Shown here in pieces: positions 29,569 to 38,411 of a stretch of DNA of 64,000 bases. The notes under the pieces are model-generated. The model was not told the DNA's origin. It was given only the letters and a program-made list of their open reading frames with translations, and did not search any database. Position 1 is the stretch's first letter. Every line of letters starts with the position of its first letter. Source of the DNA: Halostreptopolyspora alba (GTDB lineage: Bacteria > Actinomycetota > Actinomycetes > Streptosporangiales > Streptosporangiaceae); NCBI GenBank assembly GCA_003725585.1, contig RJMB01000003.1, forward strand, positions 248,001-312,000, read 5' to 3'. A program made the translations under genes and the position numbers.

Positions 29569-30594
29569 TCAGCCCGCGGGAGCCATGGCACGCAGGACGC
29601 GCTCCGGATCACCGCCACCCATCGGCGCGAGGACCGGTGTGGTCACCCCGGCCGCCACGTAGCGCCGCACCTGTTCGCGGCAGTACTCCGCGGGACCGTG
29701 TACCACGAGTTCGTCGACCACCGAGTCCGGGATCGCGGCGAGCGCGCCCTTGCGGTCTCCCTCCCGCCACGCCCGCCACATCGGAGCGAGCCGCTCGGCG
29801 CGGCCGAGCCACTCGTGGAACGCCCGGTACACCGGAACGTTGAGGTAGGCCGCGATCGCGCGTCGGGCGATGCCGCGCGCGGTCTCGGCGTCCACATCGG
29901 GTATCACGAAGATCCGGGCGACGATCTCCTTGTTCGCGCCGCCGGCGTGCACGTGCGGAACCACCGTGCGCACGTCCTCCGCGGACAGCCAGTTGATCAC
30001 CGCGCCGTCACCCTCTCGACCGGCCAGGCGTAGCATCCCGGGGCGCAGCGCGGCGACCAGTACCGGTGGTGGCTGATCGGGCACCACCCCGGGGGTGAAC
30101 CCGGCGACCTCGAAGGTCTCGTAGCTCTCGGTGACCTTTTGGCCCTCCAACGCGGCGCGCAGAAACCGCACCACGTCGCGCACCCGCTGGTACGGCCGGT
30201 CGAAGGGGATCCCGTTCCAGCGCTGCACGACCACGTCCGAGGAGGTCCCGATGCCCAGTGCGAACCGGCCCGGCGCGGCCGTGGCCATGCTGGCCGCGGA
30301 CATCGCCAGCGTTGCCGGACCCCGGGTGTAGGCCGGAACGATCGCGGTCCCCAACCTCAGCCGCGGTGCCCAGGCGCTGGCCAGCGCGAGCGGGGTGAAC
30401 GCGTCCGCGCCGTTGGCCTCCGCGGACCACACATCGGTGTAGCCCAGGTCCGGCAACCGCTCGATGAGCGAGCGCTGCTCGGCCAGGGCCAGACCGTCCA
30501 GTGGGACGGTGACTCCCCACCGGTCCGTCACGTCGGCTCCGGGATGGTGGTGTTGGCCCGCCCGCCCCTCTCGCGCATGGTCCGCGTCCGGCAC
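29569..30594 (-). CDS. LLM-class (F420/FMN-dependent) oxidoreductase
   Basis: This 341-residue luciferase-like TIM-barrel oxidoreductase has a WGVTVPL start of barrel, LGTAIVPAYTRGPATLA and GRFALGIGTSS, typical of F420-dependent LLM enzymes of actinomycetes. The start is a GTG at 30592-30594 with GAGGAG five bases upstream; an internal GTG at 30531 also has GGAG. It lies between the acyl-CoA dehydrogenases and an acyl-CoA ligase on the same strand, so it likely belongs to the same catabolic pathway. Confidence 0.88.
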   Translation of the reverse strand: MPDADHAREGRAGQHHHPGADVTDRWGVTVPLDGLALAEQRSLIERLPDLGYTDVWSAEANGADAFTPLALASAWAPRLRLGTAIVPAYTRGPATLAMSAASMATAAPGRFALGIGTSSDVVVQRWNGIPFDRPYQRVRDVVRFLRAALEGQKVTESYETFEVAGFTPGVVPDQPPPVLVAALRPGMLRLAGREGDGAVINWLSAEDVRTVVPHVHAGGANKEIVARIFVIPDVDAETARGIARRAIAAYLNVPVYRAFHEWLGRAERLAPMWRAWREGDRKGALAAIPDSVVDELVVHGPAEYCREQVRRYVAAGVTTPVLAPMGGGDPERVLRAMAPAG

Positions 30595-30686
30595 GTCGTC
30601 TCCTCAACCCCGAGAACAAACCAGTCAACAATGACCGTAGGGTACGCGCGGATGCGACCGCGAGCACGGATCTCGGCCCTCGGGGC

Positions 30687-32225
30687 TCAGCCGGCGGCCG
30701 CGTAGCGCTCCTTGAGGCGGCCCTTCACCAGCTTGCCGGTCGGGGTGCGCGGCAGCTCGTCCACGAAGTCCACGCTGCGTGGCGTCTTGTAGCGCGCCAG
30801 CCGCTCGCGCGTGTAACCGAGCAGTTCGGCCTCCAGCCGGGGACCCGGTACGGCGTCCGGCGCGGGCTGTACGACGGCCTTCACAGCCTCACCCATCTCC
30901 GCGTCGGGTACGCCGATCACCGCGACGTCCAGCACCGCGGGATGCACGGTGAGCACGTTCTCGATCTCCTGCGGGTAGACGTTCACCCCACCAGAGATGA
31001 TCATGAACGCGGCGCGGTCGGTGAGGTACAGGTAGCCGTCGGAGTCCAGATAGCCGATGTCGCCGGTGGTGTACCAGGTGGTGTGCCGGTCGTGCCGGGC
31101 CCGACGTGTCTTGTCCGGATCGCCGAGGTAGGAGAAGGGCACCTCCTCGCGTTCGAAGTAGACGGTGCCGATCTCGCCGGCGGGCAGCTCGGTACCGTCC
31201 TCGGCGCAGATGCGTGGTGTCCCGATCACCGGCTTGCCGACCGATCCGGGCTTGGCCAGCCACTCCTCGGGGCCGATGATCGTCATCCCGATACCTTCCG
31301 TGGAGCTGTAGTACTCGTAGAGCACCGCTCCCCACCAGTCCAGCATCGCGCGCTTGACATCCACGGGGCAGGGCGCGGCGGCGTGGATCGCGACCCGGTG
31401 ACTGGACAGGTCGTAGCGTGCGCGTACCCGCTCCGGAAGCTTGAGCATGCGCACGAACATGGTCGGGACCCACTGGCTGTGGGTCACCCGGTATCGCTCG
31501 ATCGCGCGCAACGCCGCCTCGGCCTCGAAGTGCTCCATCAGCACCACGGTGCCGCCGATCGCGTGCACCGACGCGGAGAACCGCAGCGGTGCCGCGTGGT
31601 ACAGCGGGGCCGGTGAGAGGTACACGCTCTCGGTGTCGAATCCGTACATTCCCCGCAGCACCGGCACGAGCGTGTCACCGGCCTCGTCGACCTGGCGCTC
31701 CGGGAGTTCCGCCCGGATACCTTTCGGGCGTCCCGTGGTTCCGGAGGAGTACAGCAGGTCCGCGCCCCGCGGCTGGTCCGCGGGCGCGACGGGCGAGGAG
31801 CTGGCGAGCAGCGCGTCGTAGTCCCGGTAACCGGGCACCTCGCCGTCGTAGGCCAGCCGGATCCGCACTCCCGGCGCGTGCTCGGCGACCTCCATCGCTA
31901 ACTCGCGCAGTGCGCCGGAGACCACGAGCACCCGCGCGCCCGAGTCGGAGACGATGTAGCCGACCTCGGCGGCGGTCAGGTGCCGGTTCACCGCGGTGAG
32001 GTACCAGCCGGACCTCGCCGCGGCCCAGTACACCTCGAAGGCTCGCGCCGAGTTGTCGCTGAGTAGGGCGACGGTGTCGCCCCTGCCCAGCCCGGCCTCC
32101 CGTAGCGCGTTCGCCAACCGGACGGATCGCTCCTCGAGTTCACCGTAGGTCAGGAGGTCCTCGGAACCACTCATGATTACCGCTGGTTTGTCGGGGTTGG
32201 TGACGGAGTGCGCACCCGGGTACAT
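30687..32225 (-). CDS. acyl-CoA synthetase (AMP-forming, ANL superfamily)
   Basis: This 512-residue AMP-forming ligase has P-loop YSSGTTGRPKGI, the A5 motif YEYYSSTEGIG, the A7-A8 region WYTTGDIGYLDSDGY and the terminal catalytic Lys in PRTPTGKLVKGRL. The ATG at 32223-32225 follows GAGGAGGAGAG. It probably loads the acid that the downstream dehydrogenases oxidise. The divergent TetR gene 119 bp away is a likely regulator. Confidence 0.92.
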   Translation of the reverse strand: MYPGAHSVTNPDKPAVIMSGSEDLLTYGELEERSVRLANALREAGLGRGDTVALLSDNSARAFEVYWAAARSGWYLTAVNRHLTAAEVGYIVSDSGARVLVVSGALRELAMEVAEHAPGVRIRLAYDGEVPGYRDYDALLASSSPVAPADQPRGADLLYSSGTTGRPKGIRAELPERQVDEAGDTLVPVLRGMYGFDTESVYLSPAPLYHAAPLRFSASVHAIGGTVVLMEHFEAEAALRAIERYRVTHSQWVPTMFVRMLKLPERVRARYDLSSHRVAIHAAAPCPVDVKRAMLDWWGAVLYEYYSSTEGIGMTIIGPEEWLAKPGSVGKPVIGTPRICAEDGTELPAGEIGTVYFEREEVPFSYLGDPDKTRRARHDRHTTWYTTGDIGYLDSDGYLYLTDRAAFMIISGGVNVYPQEIENVLTVHPAVLDVAVIGVPDAEMGEAVKAVVQPAPDAVPGPRLEAELLGYTRERLARYKTPRSVDFVDELPRTPTGKLVKGRLKERYAAAG

Positions 32226-32313
32226 ACGGCTCTCCTCCTCGAATCGATGAGACCTTAAGGCTGCGGGGGCGAAACTGGGGCGGGTGATCTCGTTGCCCGG
32301 GAGGTTCCCGGTT

Positions 32314-32329
32314 CCCACACGAATGTGGG
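32314..32329. promoter_or_regulatory. palindrome CCCACA-CGAA-TGTGGG, candidate TetR operator
   Basis: This perfect 6-bp dyad with a 4-nt centre lies 15 bp before the TetR GTG, in the divergent gap to the acyl-CoA synthetase. A second perfect 8-bp palindrome (CCTTAAGG) is at 32253-32260. Position suggests autoregulation and control of both directions. Confidence 0.45.
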
Positions 32330-32344
32330 GAGTAGGCTGATCCC

Positions 32345-32974
32345 GTGGTTCGAACCGGAACGAGCCCCGCCCGGAGCAGGCGGGAGCGCACCGCTGACAG
32401 CCGCGCGCTGATTCTCGACGCGGCCGTCGCCTGCCTCGTCGAGCACGGCTACTCCGGCGCGTCCACCCTCGTCATCCAGGCGAGAGCCGGGGTTTCCCGC
32501 GGCCGGTTGTTGCATCACTTCCCGTCTCGGGACGAACTGCTGGTGGCGGCCGCCCAGTACCTGGCCAACCACCGGATCAAACAGACCGAGGAACGTGTCG
32601 CCACGTTGCTCGCCGGTGAGCCCGAGGGTCCGCAGCGGGTGGACCGGTGCGTCGAGCTGCTCTGGGCGACGTTCCAGGAGCCGCATTTCTGGGCGGCGAT
32701 GGAGCTGTGGACCGCGGCACGCACCAACCCGGCGCTCGCGGCGGCGCTGCGGCCGGAGGAACGCCGGCTGCGAGAGTCGATCCGCGCGGTCAGCGACCGG
32801 ATCTGGGGGCCCGCGGTGTGCGCGCATCCGCGTTACCACGAGTTGCGCGAGTTGCTTTTCACCAGCATGCGGGGGGCCGCGATGCCGTACGCGTTCGAGG
32901 ACCGCCCGGCAGCCACCGACCCCCACGTGGCGGTTTGGCAGGCGATCGCCCGACGGCTGCTGTTCGACGAGTGA
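32345..32974 (+). CDS. TetR-family transcriptional regulator
   Basis: This 209-residue protein has a TetR HTH at about residues 20-66 (ALILDAAVACLVEHGYSGAS, then AGVSRGRLLHHFPSRDELL) and a helical C-terminal ligand domain with a long ELWTAARTNPALAAAL segment. The start is GTG at 32345. It is divergent from an acyl-CoA synthetase and 293 bp upstream of another, so an acyl-CoA ligand is likely but not shown. Confidence 0.88.
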   Translation: MVRTGTSPARSRRERTADSRALILDAAVACLVEHGYSGASTLVIQARAGVSRGRLLHHFPSRDELLVAAAQYLANHRIKQTEERVATLLAGEPEGPQRVDRCVELLWATFQEPHFWAAMELWTAARTNPALAAALRPEERRLRESIRAVSDRIWGPAVCAHPRYHELRELLFTSMRGAAMPYAFEDRPAATDPHVAVWQAIARRLLFDE

Positions 32975-33267
32975 CCGCATGCGCCACGCTCACCGTGGTG
33001 CCGTGGGAACCGCGCCCGTCGACCGGCGCACCTCGTCGTTGAGCCTCGGGTCGGCCGCGTGACGCGTGCGAGGCCACCCCGGGACATCCATGCGGGCCTC
33101 CTCGTTCCCGAGCCGGCGCAATCACGGTCAACCATGACTCTTTCTTGTCACGTTCATATCACGACCCCTCCTCGTGCTGCCACGAGTAACAGTCAGTATT
33201 GACCGGAACGGCCGTGCGCGCGCATGATGTGGGTCACACTCCGCCTCCACGTACGCCGAGGTTGCCG

Positions 33268-34863
33268 ATGTCCACGAACCCAGAGCCCCTGACCGGCCGC
33301 GGCATGACGATGAGCGACCAACTGGCGCGGCACGCCCGCACGATCCCGGACGAGCCCGCTTTCTGCTTCGAGGACACCCGCCGCACGTACCGCGAGATTG
33401 ACGAGCGGGTCAGCAGGTTGGCGAACGCTCTGGAGGAGCGCGGAATCCGGCCAGGGGACCGCGTCGCCGTGCTCGGCCTGAACACCCTCGAGGTGATCGA
33501 GTCGTTCTTCGCCACGGTACGGCTCGGCGCGATCTGTGTTCCGGTGAACTTCCGGCTGGTCCCCGACGAGATCGCCTACGCGCTCTCCGACAGCGGCGCT
33601 ACCGCGGTCGTGGCGCACGCCCCGCTGGCCGATGCCATGGCCAAGGCACGCGATCGGGTACAGCCCACCAGCTGCCTGGTGTTCGGGGGCGAGCCGGCGG
33701 CGGCCGGTCCGGACGCGGAGCCCTACGAGCGAGCGCTGACCGAGGCCGCTCCCGACTTCGGCGAGCGCGACGTGAGCCACGACGACCCGGCCTTCATCAT
33801 GTACACCTCGGGTACCACGGGACGCCCGAAGGGTGCCGTGCTCACGCACTACAACCTGCTGATGCACGCGTTCAGCAACATGGCCCACCTGGGCGCGCCG
33901 GCCGATGACCGGGTGTGGCTGGCCGCCGCACCCCTGTTCCACATCGCCGGGCTGTCCGGGATGCTGCCGAACCTGCTGGTCGGTGGCCGCACCGTGCTGC
34001 TGCCCTCCGGCCAGTTCGACCCGGAGGCGACCGTGCGACTGATGGAACGCGAGCGGGTGTCCTCGTGCTTCCTGGTTCCCGCCCAGTGGCAGGCGATCTG
34101 CGCGCTGGAGGACATCGCCGAGCGCGACCTCGGCGCGCTGCGCCGTATCAGCTGGGGCGCCGCCCCCGCCCCCACCACGCTGCTGCGCACCATGATCGAC
34201 ACGTTCCCGCGGGCCGAGGTGACAACCGCGTTCGGACAGACCGAGTGCAGCCCGGTGACCACCGTGTTGCGCGGGGAGGACGCGATCCGCAAGATCGGCT
34301 CGGTGGGTACCCCCATGCTCAACGTCGAGGTACGCGTGGTGGACGACGAGATGAACGACGTGGCGCGCGGTGAGGTCGGCGAGATCGTCTACCGGGGGCC
34401 GACGGTGATGAGGGAGTACTGGAACAAGCCGGCCGAGACCGCCGAGGTGTTCCGTGGTGGCTGGTTCCACTCCGGCGACCTTGTGCGCGAGGACCCGGAC
34501 GGCTACCTCTACGTGGTGGACCGGAAGAAGGACATGATCATTTCCGGTGGGGAGAACATCTACTGCGCGGAGGTGGAGGACGTACTCGCCGCGCATCCGC
34601 GGGTCGGCGAGGTGGCACTGATCGGGGTTCCGGACGAGAAGTGGGGCGAGACCCCGCTCGCGGTACTCGCGCCCAGCGCGGACGGCGAGGCACCGAGCGC
34701 CACCGAGCTCGACGCCTGGAGTACCGACCGGCTGGCCCGCTACAAGCGTCCGCGCGGTATCGCGGTCCTTCCGGCACTGCCGCGCAACCCGAGCGGCAAG
34801 GTTCTCAAGACGCGGCTGCGGGACGACTACGCGGCGGGCAGGCTGGAGGTCGAGTCCTCCTAG
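33268..34863 (+). CDS. long-chain fatty-acid-CoA ligase (FadD-type)
   Basis: This 531-residue ANL ligase has P-loop YTSGTTGRPKGAV, AFGQTECSP (A5), GWFHSGDLVRED (A7), DRKKDMIISGGENIY (A8) and the C-terminal Lys in NPSGKVLKTRL. The start at 33268 (MSTNPEPLTG) has GAGG eight bases upstream; a second Met 12 codons later is possible. It is the last gene of the acyl-CoA island and overlaps the end of the convergent BCCT gene by 4 bp. Confidence 0.92.
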   Translation: MSTNPEPLTGRGMTMSDQLARHARTIPDEPAFCFEDTRRTYREIDERVSRLANALEERGIRPGDRVAVLGLNTLEVIESFFATVRLGAICVPVNFRLVPDEIAYALSDSGATAVVAHAPLADAMAKARDRVQPTSCLVFGGEPAAAGPDAEPYERALTEAAPDFGERDVSHDDPAFIMYTSGTTGRPKGAVLTHYNLLMHAFSNMAHLGAPADDRVWLAAAPLFHIAGLSGMLPNLLVGGRTVLLPSGQFDPEATVRLMERERVSSCFLVPAQWQAICALEDIAERDLGALRRISWGAAPAPTTLLRTMIDTFPRAEVTTAFGQTECSPVTTVLRGEDAIRKIGSVGTPMLNVEVRVVDDEMNDVARGEVGEIVYRGPTVMREYWNKPAETAEVFRGGWFHSGDLVREDPDGYLYVVDRKKDMIISGGENIYCAEVEDVLAAHPRVGEVALIGVPDEKWGETPLAVLAPSADGEAPSATELDAWSTDRLARYKRPRGIAVLPALPRNPSGKVLKTRLRDDYAAGRLEVESS

Positions 34864-36572
34864 GACCCGGGGGAGTGGCGGCCGGAACCGTCGCCTGGGG
34901 CGTCCTCGGGGCCGGTGTCGGGGTCGACCACCCCCTCCTCGGCGAGGTTCTGCCACACCCGCGCTGCCAGCTCCTCGCGTTGCAGCCCCCGCTGGATGCG
35001 CAGCTGCAGGCGTCGCTCGGCGCGCAGCGAGCGCACCATCGCCACGCACATCGCGATCATCACCACACTGAACGGCAACGCGATGATGACCGTGGCGTAG
35101 CGCAGCGCCGTCAGACCAGTCTCGCCGCCCACAGTCAGCAGCGCCACCGCCACGGCCCCCTCCAGCAGTGACCAGAACACCCGGCTCCACATCGGCGGGT
35201 CGGCCCGCCCTCCGGAGGCCAGCATGTCGGCGACCAGCGAGCCGGAATCCGAGGAGGTGACGAAGAACAGCACCACCAGCACCACAGCGGCCCCCACCGC
35301 CACCGTCCCCCACGGCAGGCCCTCCAGAAGCTCATACAGCGACCCGGCCTGGGAGACCGACCCGTCGGCACCGATCAGCCCACCGCGGAACTCCGCGCCC
35401 TCGCGCCGCAACTGGTGCCACAGGGCGCTCCCCCCGAATACTGTGAACCACAGCAGCGTCACCGCGCTGGGTACGAGCAACACACCGGCGACGAACTCCC
35501 GCACGGTGCGTCCCCGGGAGATACGGGCGATGAACACCCCCACGAACGGCGCCCAGGAGATCCACCAGCCCCAGTAGAACACCGTCCACCAGCTCTGCCA
35601 CTCCACCCCCTGTTCTCCGGACAGGGCGGTGGTGTTCAGGCTGAGCTGGATGAGGTTCTGGGCGTAGATCCCCACGAGCTGCACGCCTTCACGCAGCAGG
35701 AACAGGCTCGGGCCGGTCACCGCGGCGAACGCCAGCAGCACTCCCGCCAGCCCCAGGTTCAGCCTCGACAACCAGCGGATACCGCGACGCAGTCCCGTGA
35801 CCACCGAGACCATGGCCATTAGGGTTATCACCCCGATGAGCAGCACCTGCGCGGCCAGCCCGGGATCGCCCACCAGGTCCAGGGCCTGCACCCCGGCCGC
35901 GATCTGTGACACCCCCAGCCCCAGCGAGGTGGCCACCCCGAACACCGTACCGATGACCGCGGTGACGTCGATGACGTCGCCCAGCGCACCGCGTACCCAC
36001 CGTTCGCCCAGCAGCGGTTCCAGCACCCAGCGCAACGACACCGGACGCCCCCGGCGGTGCACCGTGTAGGCCACGGCCAGGCCCACCACCGCGTAGATGG
36101 CCCAGGGGTGCAGCCCCCAGTGCACCAGCGTCTGCACCAGCGCTCCCTCGGCGGTCGCGGCCGCGTCACCGCCCTGGGCCACCTCCGAGGACCGGTTGGG
36201 GATACCCGCGAAGTGGTGCAGCGGTTCGGCCACCCCCCAGAACACCAGCCCGATGCCCATTCCGGCCGCGAACAGCATCGCGAACCACGACCCCAGGCCG
36301 AACTCGGGCTCCGCGTCGTCGGGACCCAGCTTCACCTCGCCGCTGCGGCCAACCACCACCCACAGCGCGAACACCACGAACCCCGCCACCACGGCCACGT
36401 AGTACCAGCTCAACGAGCCAACGATGAGGTTCTGGGCCGCGGTCATCCACGCGAAGGCCGCCTCGGGCAGCGCCATGGCCAGCACCACGAACCCCACGAT
36501 GAAGCTCGCCGCGGGATAGAACACCCCCGGCCGTACCACGCGGCCGCCCCGCTGCTGCCCGGGCTGAGCCAT
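34860..36572 (-). CDS. BCCT-family osmolyte transporter (betaine/carnitine/choline type)
   Basis: This 570-residue membrane protein has twelve helices and the BCCT signature (GWWISWAPFVGVFIARISRG; also GMGIGLVFWGVAEPLHHF). It imports glycine betaine or a related solute with Na+ or H+. The hydrophilic C-terminus (about 520-570; RSLRAERRLQLRIQRGLQRE) is the part that senses osmolarity in related transporters. The start is set at 36572 (MAQPGQQ) as upstream residues are antisense-like. It is divergent from the RCK-domain gene, with which it may share a salt-stress role. Confidence 0.92.
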   Translation of the reverse strand: MAQPGQQRGGRVVRPGVFYPAASFIVGFVVLAMALPEAAFAWMTAAQNLIVGSLSWYYVAVVAGFVVFALWVVVGRSGEVKLGPDDAEPEFGLGSWFAMLFAAGMGIGLVFWGVAEPLHHFAGIPNRSSEVAQGGDAAATAEGALVQTLVHWGLHPWAIYAVVGLAVAYTVHRRGRPVSLRWVLEPLLGERWVRGALGDVIDVTAVIGTVFGVATSLGLGVSQIAAGVQALDLVGDPGLAAQVLLIGVITLMAMVSVVTGLRRGIRWLSRLNLGLAGVLLAFAAVTGPSLFLLREGVQLVGIYAQNLIQLSLNTTALSGEQGVEWQSWWTVFYWGWWISWAPFVGVFIARISRGRTVREFVAGVLLVPSAVTLLWFTVFGGSALWHQLRREGAEFRGGLIGADGSVSQAGSLYELLEGLPWGTVAVGAAVVLVVLFFVTSSDSGSLVADMLASGGRADPPMWSRVFWSLLEGAVAVALLTVGGETGLTALRYATVIIALPFSVVMIAMCVAMVRSLRAERRLQLRIQRGLQREELAARVWQNLAEEGVVDPDTGPEDAPGDGSGRHSPGS

Positions 36573-36711
36573 GACCCACCACGCTCCCGCATGCCGGTCC
36601 CGACCGGCGCCGTGTCCTGGACCCGCATCCAAACACCCGCCGCAGGCCGGTGTCGAGCGACCCGGGCCGGCGCGCTGTACCCGCCCCACCCAGCTCGGAT
36701 ACCCTCACCCC

Positions 36712-37809
36712 GTGCGGCTGTGGCTGGCCCGTGCCCTGACCCGGATACGGCAGCGCGTCACCTGGGCGCTGCCCCTGGAGCTGCTGCTGTTCGTGTTCGT
36801 CAGCAGCTGGCTGCTGATGGCCTGGGCCGAGCCACCGGGCGCGGCCGTGGCGCGCGCCGACGCCTACTGGTGGTGGTTCGCCGGCACCATAACCCCGGCC
36901 GCGGCCGGGCCGGGTGACCACTACCCGACCACCACCGCCGGACAGCTCATCGGCCTCTACGTCATCGTCGGCGGCATCGTCACCATCACCATGCTCTTCA
37001 CGCGTCTGGCGCGCGCCATCGACAAGGCCAAGGGACTGCGCATGCACGGTCGTGCCGAACTGCACATCAGCGGACACACCGCGATCCTCGGCTACACCCC
37101 CGGTCGCACCGAGCGCATCATCGCTGAGCTGACCGCCGAGGGGCCCCACCGGATCGCGCTGTGCGCCTGGGAGGAGCAGGCCGAGCAACACCCGCTGGGC
37201 CACCGCGACGACACCCAGTTCGTGCGCGGCAACCTCACCGACGAGGAGGTGCTGGGGCGTGCCGCGTTGGCCCGCGCCGCCGCGGTGGTGGTCGACCCCC
37301 GCGACGACGACGAGGCGCTCAAGGTCACCGTCGCCGCCGCCTACCTCGCCCCCGAGACCCACACCGTGGTCGCCCTGCACGACATGGCCCACGCGCGTAC
37401 GGTGGCGCGCGTGGCCCCCGGCGCGCGCTGCGTGGAGTGGCACTCCTGGCGGCTCCTCGCAGCCGAGGCCCGCGATCCCGGCATGTCGGACGTCCTGTCC
37501 GAGTTGCTGGGTCCCGGGCGGCGCGGCACCTACTCCATCCGCGTGCCCGCCTCCCTGGCCGGCCGCAGCTACGGCCACTTCCAGATGGCGCTGGGCCGCT
37601 GGAACGCCGCCACCGTGCTGGGTCTGGACACCGGGACGGGGCTGGACCTCAGCCCCTCGTGGACCACCGAGGTCTGTCAGGGCGCCACCCTGTACTACGT
37701 GGCGCGGCGGCGGCTGAGCATCGCCGACCTGGAGCGCCACGTCGAGCGCGCCGACCGCGCCCTGGCCTTCGACGACCGCGAACTGCTGCGCACCCGGTGG
37801 CGCGAGTAG
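36712..37809 (+). CDS. two-TM channel-like protein with TrkA-N/RCK domain and altered pore loop
   Basis: This 365-residue protein has two hydrophobic helices (about 20-45 and 80-105) separated by a pore-like loop, then a TrkA-N NAD-binding domain (about 130-250; ISGHTAILGYTPGRTERII) and a C-terminal domain. In 2TM potassium channels the loop carries T-V-G-Y-G-D; here it reads TITPAAAGPGDHYPTT, keeping the flanks but not the filter. This resembles CASTOR/POLLUX-type ion channels more than K+-selective ones. GTG at 36712 is chosen because the upstream frame is antisense to the transporter gene. Confidence 0.8.
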   Translation: MRLWLARALTRIRQRVTWALPLELLLFVFVSSWLLMAWAEPPGAAVARADAYWWWFAGTITPAAAGPGDHYPTTTAGQLIGLYVIVGGIVTITMLFTRLARAIDKAKGLRMHGRAELHISGHTAILGYTPGRTERIIAELTAEGPHRIALCAWEEQAEQHPLGHRDDTQFVRGNLTDEEVLGRAALARAAAVVVDPRDDDEALKVTVAAAYLAPETHTVVALHDMAHARTVARVAPGARCVEWHSWRLLAAEARDPGMSDVLSELLGPGRRGTYSIRVPASLAGRSYGHFQMALGRWNAATVLGLDTGTGLDLSPSWTTEVCQGATLYYVARRRLSIADLERHVERADRALAFDDRELLRTRWRE

Positions 37810-38411
37810 GCAAAGACGGCAGGGTGAGGGCACCGAAGTTTTGGGGCTGAGGCGCTGACCCAAGCCTCGCGCCTCCCGTCGCGCGGCCGTTGTCGCCCGG
37901 TTGCCGACTCTCACGAAAGCCCCACGTGGGCTCGGGGATCCGCTGACCAGCCAGGGTTCACCCGGTCAACGGATTCGAATTGGTAGTGGCGAATGAGGAA
38001 GAACTTCTTGTGGCCGATCTGGAAATTAATTTGGTATTAGTCGGCCGAGCCGGCGCCCTGTGTTCGGGAATCCGGTGTGCTTTATTATTATATATGGTCC
38101 AGCTGTTGTTGGGGGTCCGGGCCTCCCGTTTCGTCGCAGCGCACCCCACGAATTTAGAAATTCTTGGGTGTGTCAGTTTTTGGCCAGATCTGGCCATTGC
38201 TGGGTTTGACAGTATTGGCGGGAACGAAAGTAGGATCTTGGTGGCATATCCCCCATGTGTCGAATGTCGTATCTTTGCGGCTCAGGGAAGTGGGGCGCCT
38301 GTCGGGGGCCTGGGCGTCGGGATTGAGATGGGTGTTTCAGCGTTGACCTGATCCGTTTCCGGGAATCGGGCGTGACCGGAACTGTGCTCCCCTTATGGAG
38401 AGGAGACCGAT
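37810..38411. other. AT-richer intergenic region at the left border of the biosynthetic island
   Basis: These 602 bp hold no convincing gene. Base composition drops sharply (for example TTTATTATTATATATGG near 38080) compared with flanking genes. A 123-codon frame at 37980 has no ribosome site or recognisable domain. TTGACC (38345-38350) could be the -35 of the following transposase-like gene, whose ribosome site is GGAGAGGAG. Confidence 0.5.

Noticed and set aside
33193-35313. 706-codon antisense frame over the FadD gene
   Set aside because: It is the complement of conserved ligase motifs and shows no protein-like features.
37980-38351. 123-codon frame in the AT-rich region
   Set aside because: It has no ribosome site, no domain and no conserved composition; other frames are equally open there.
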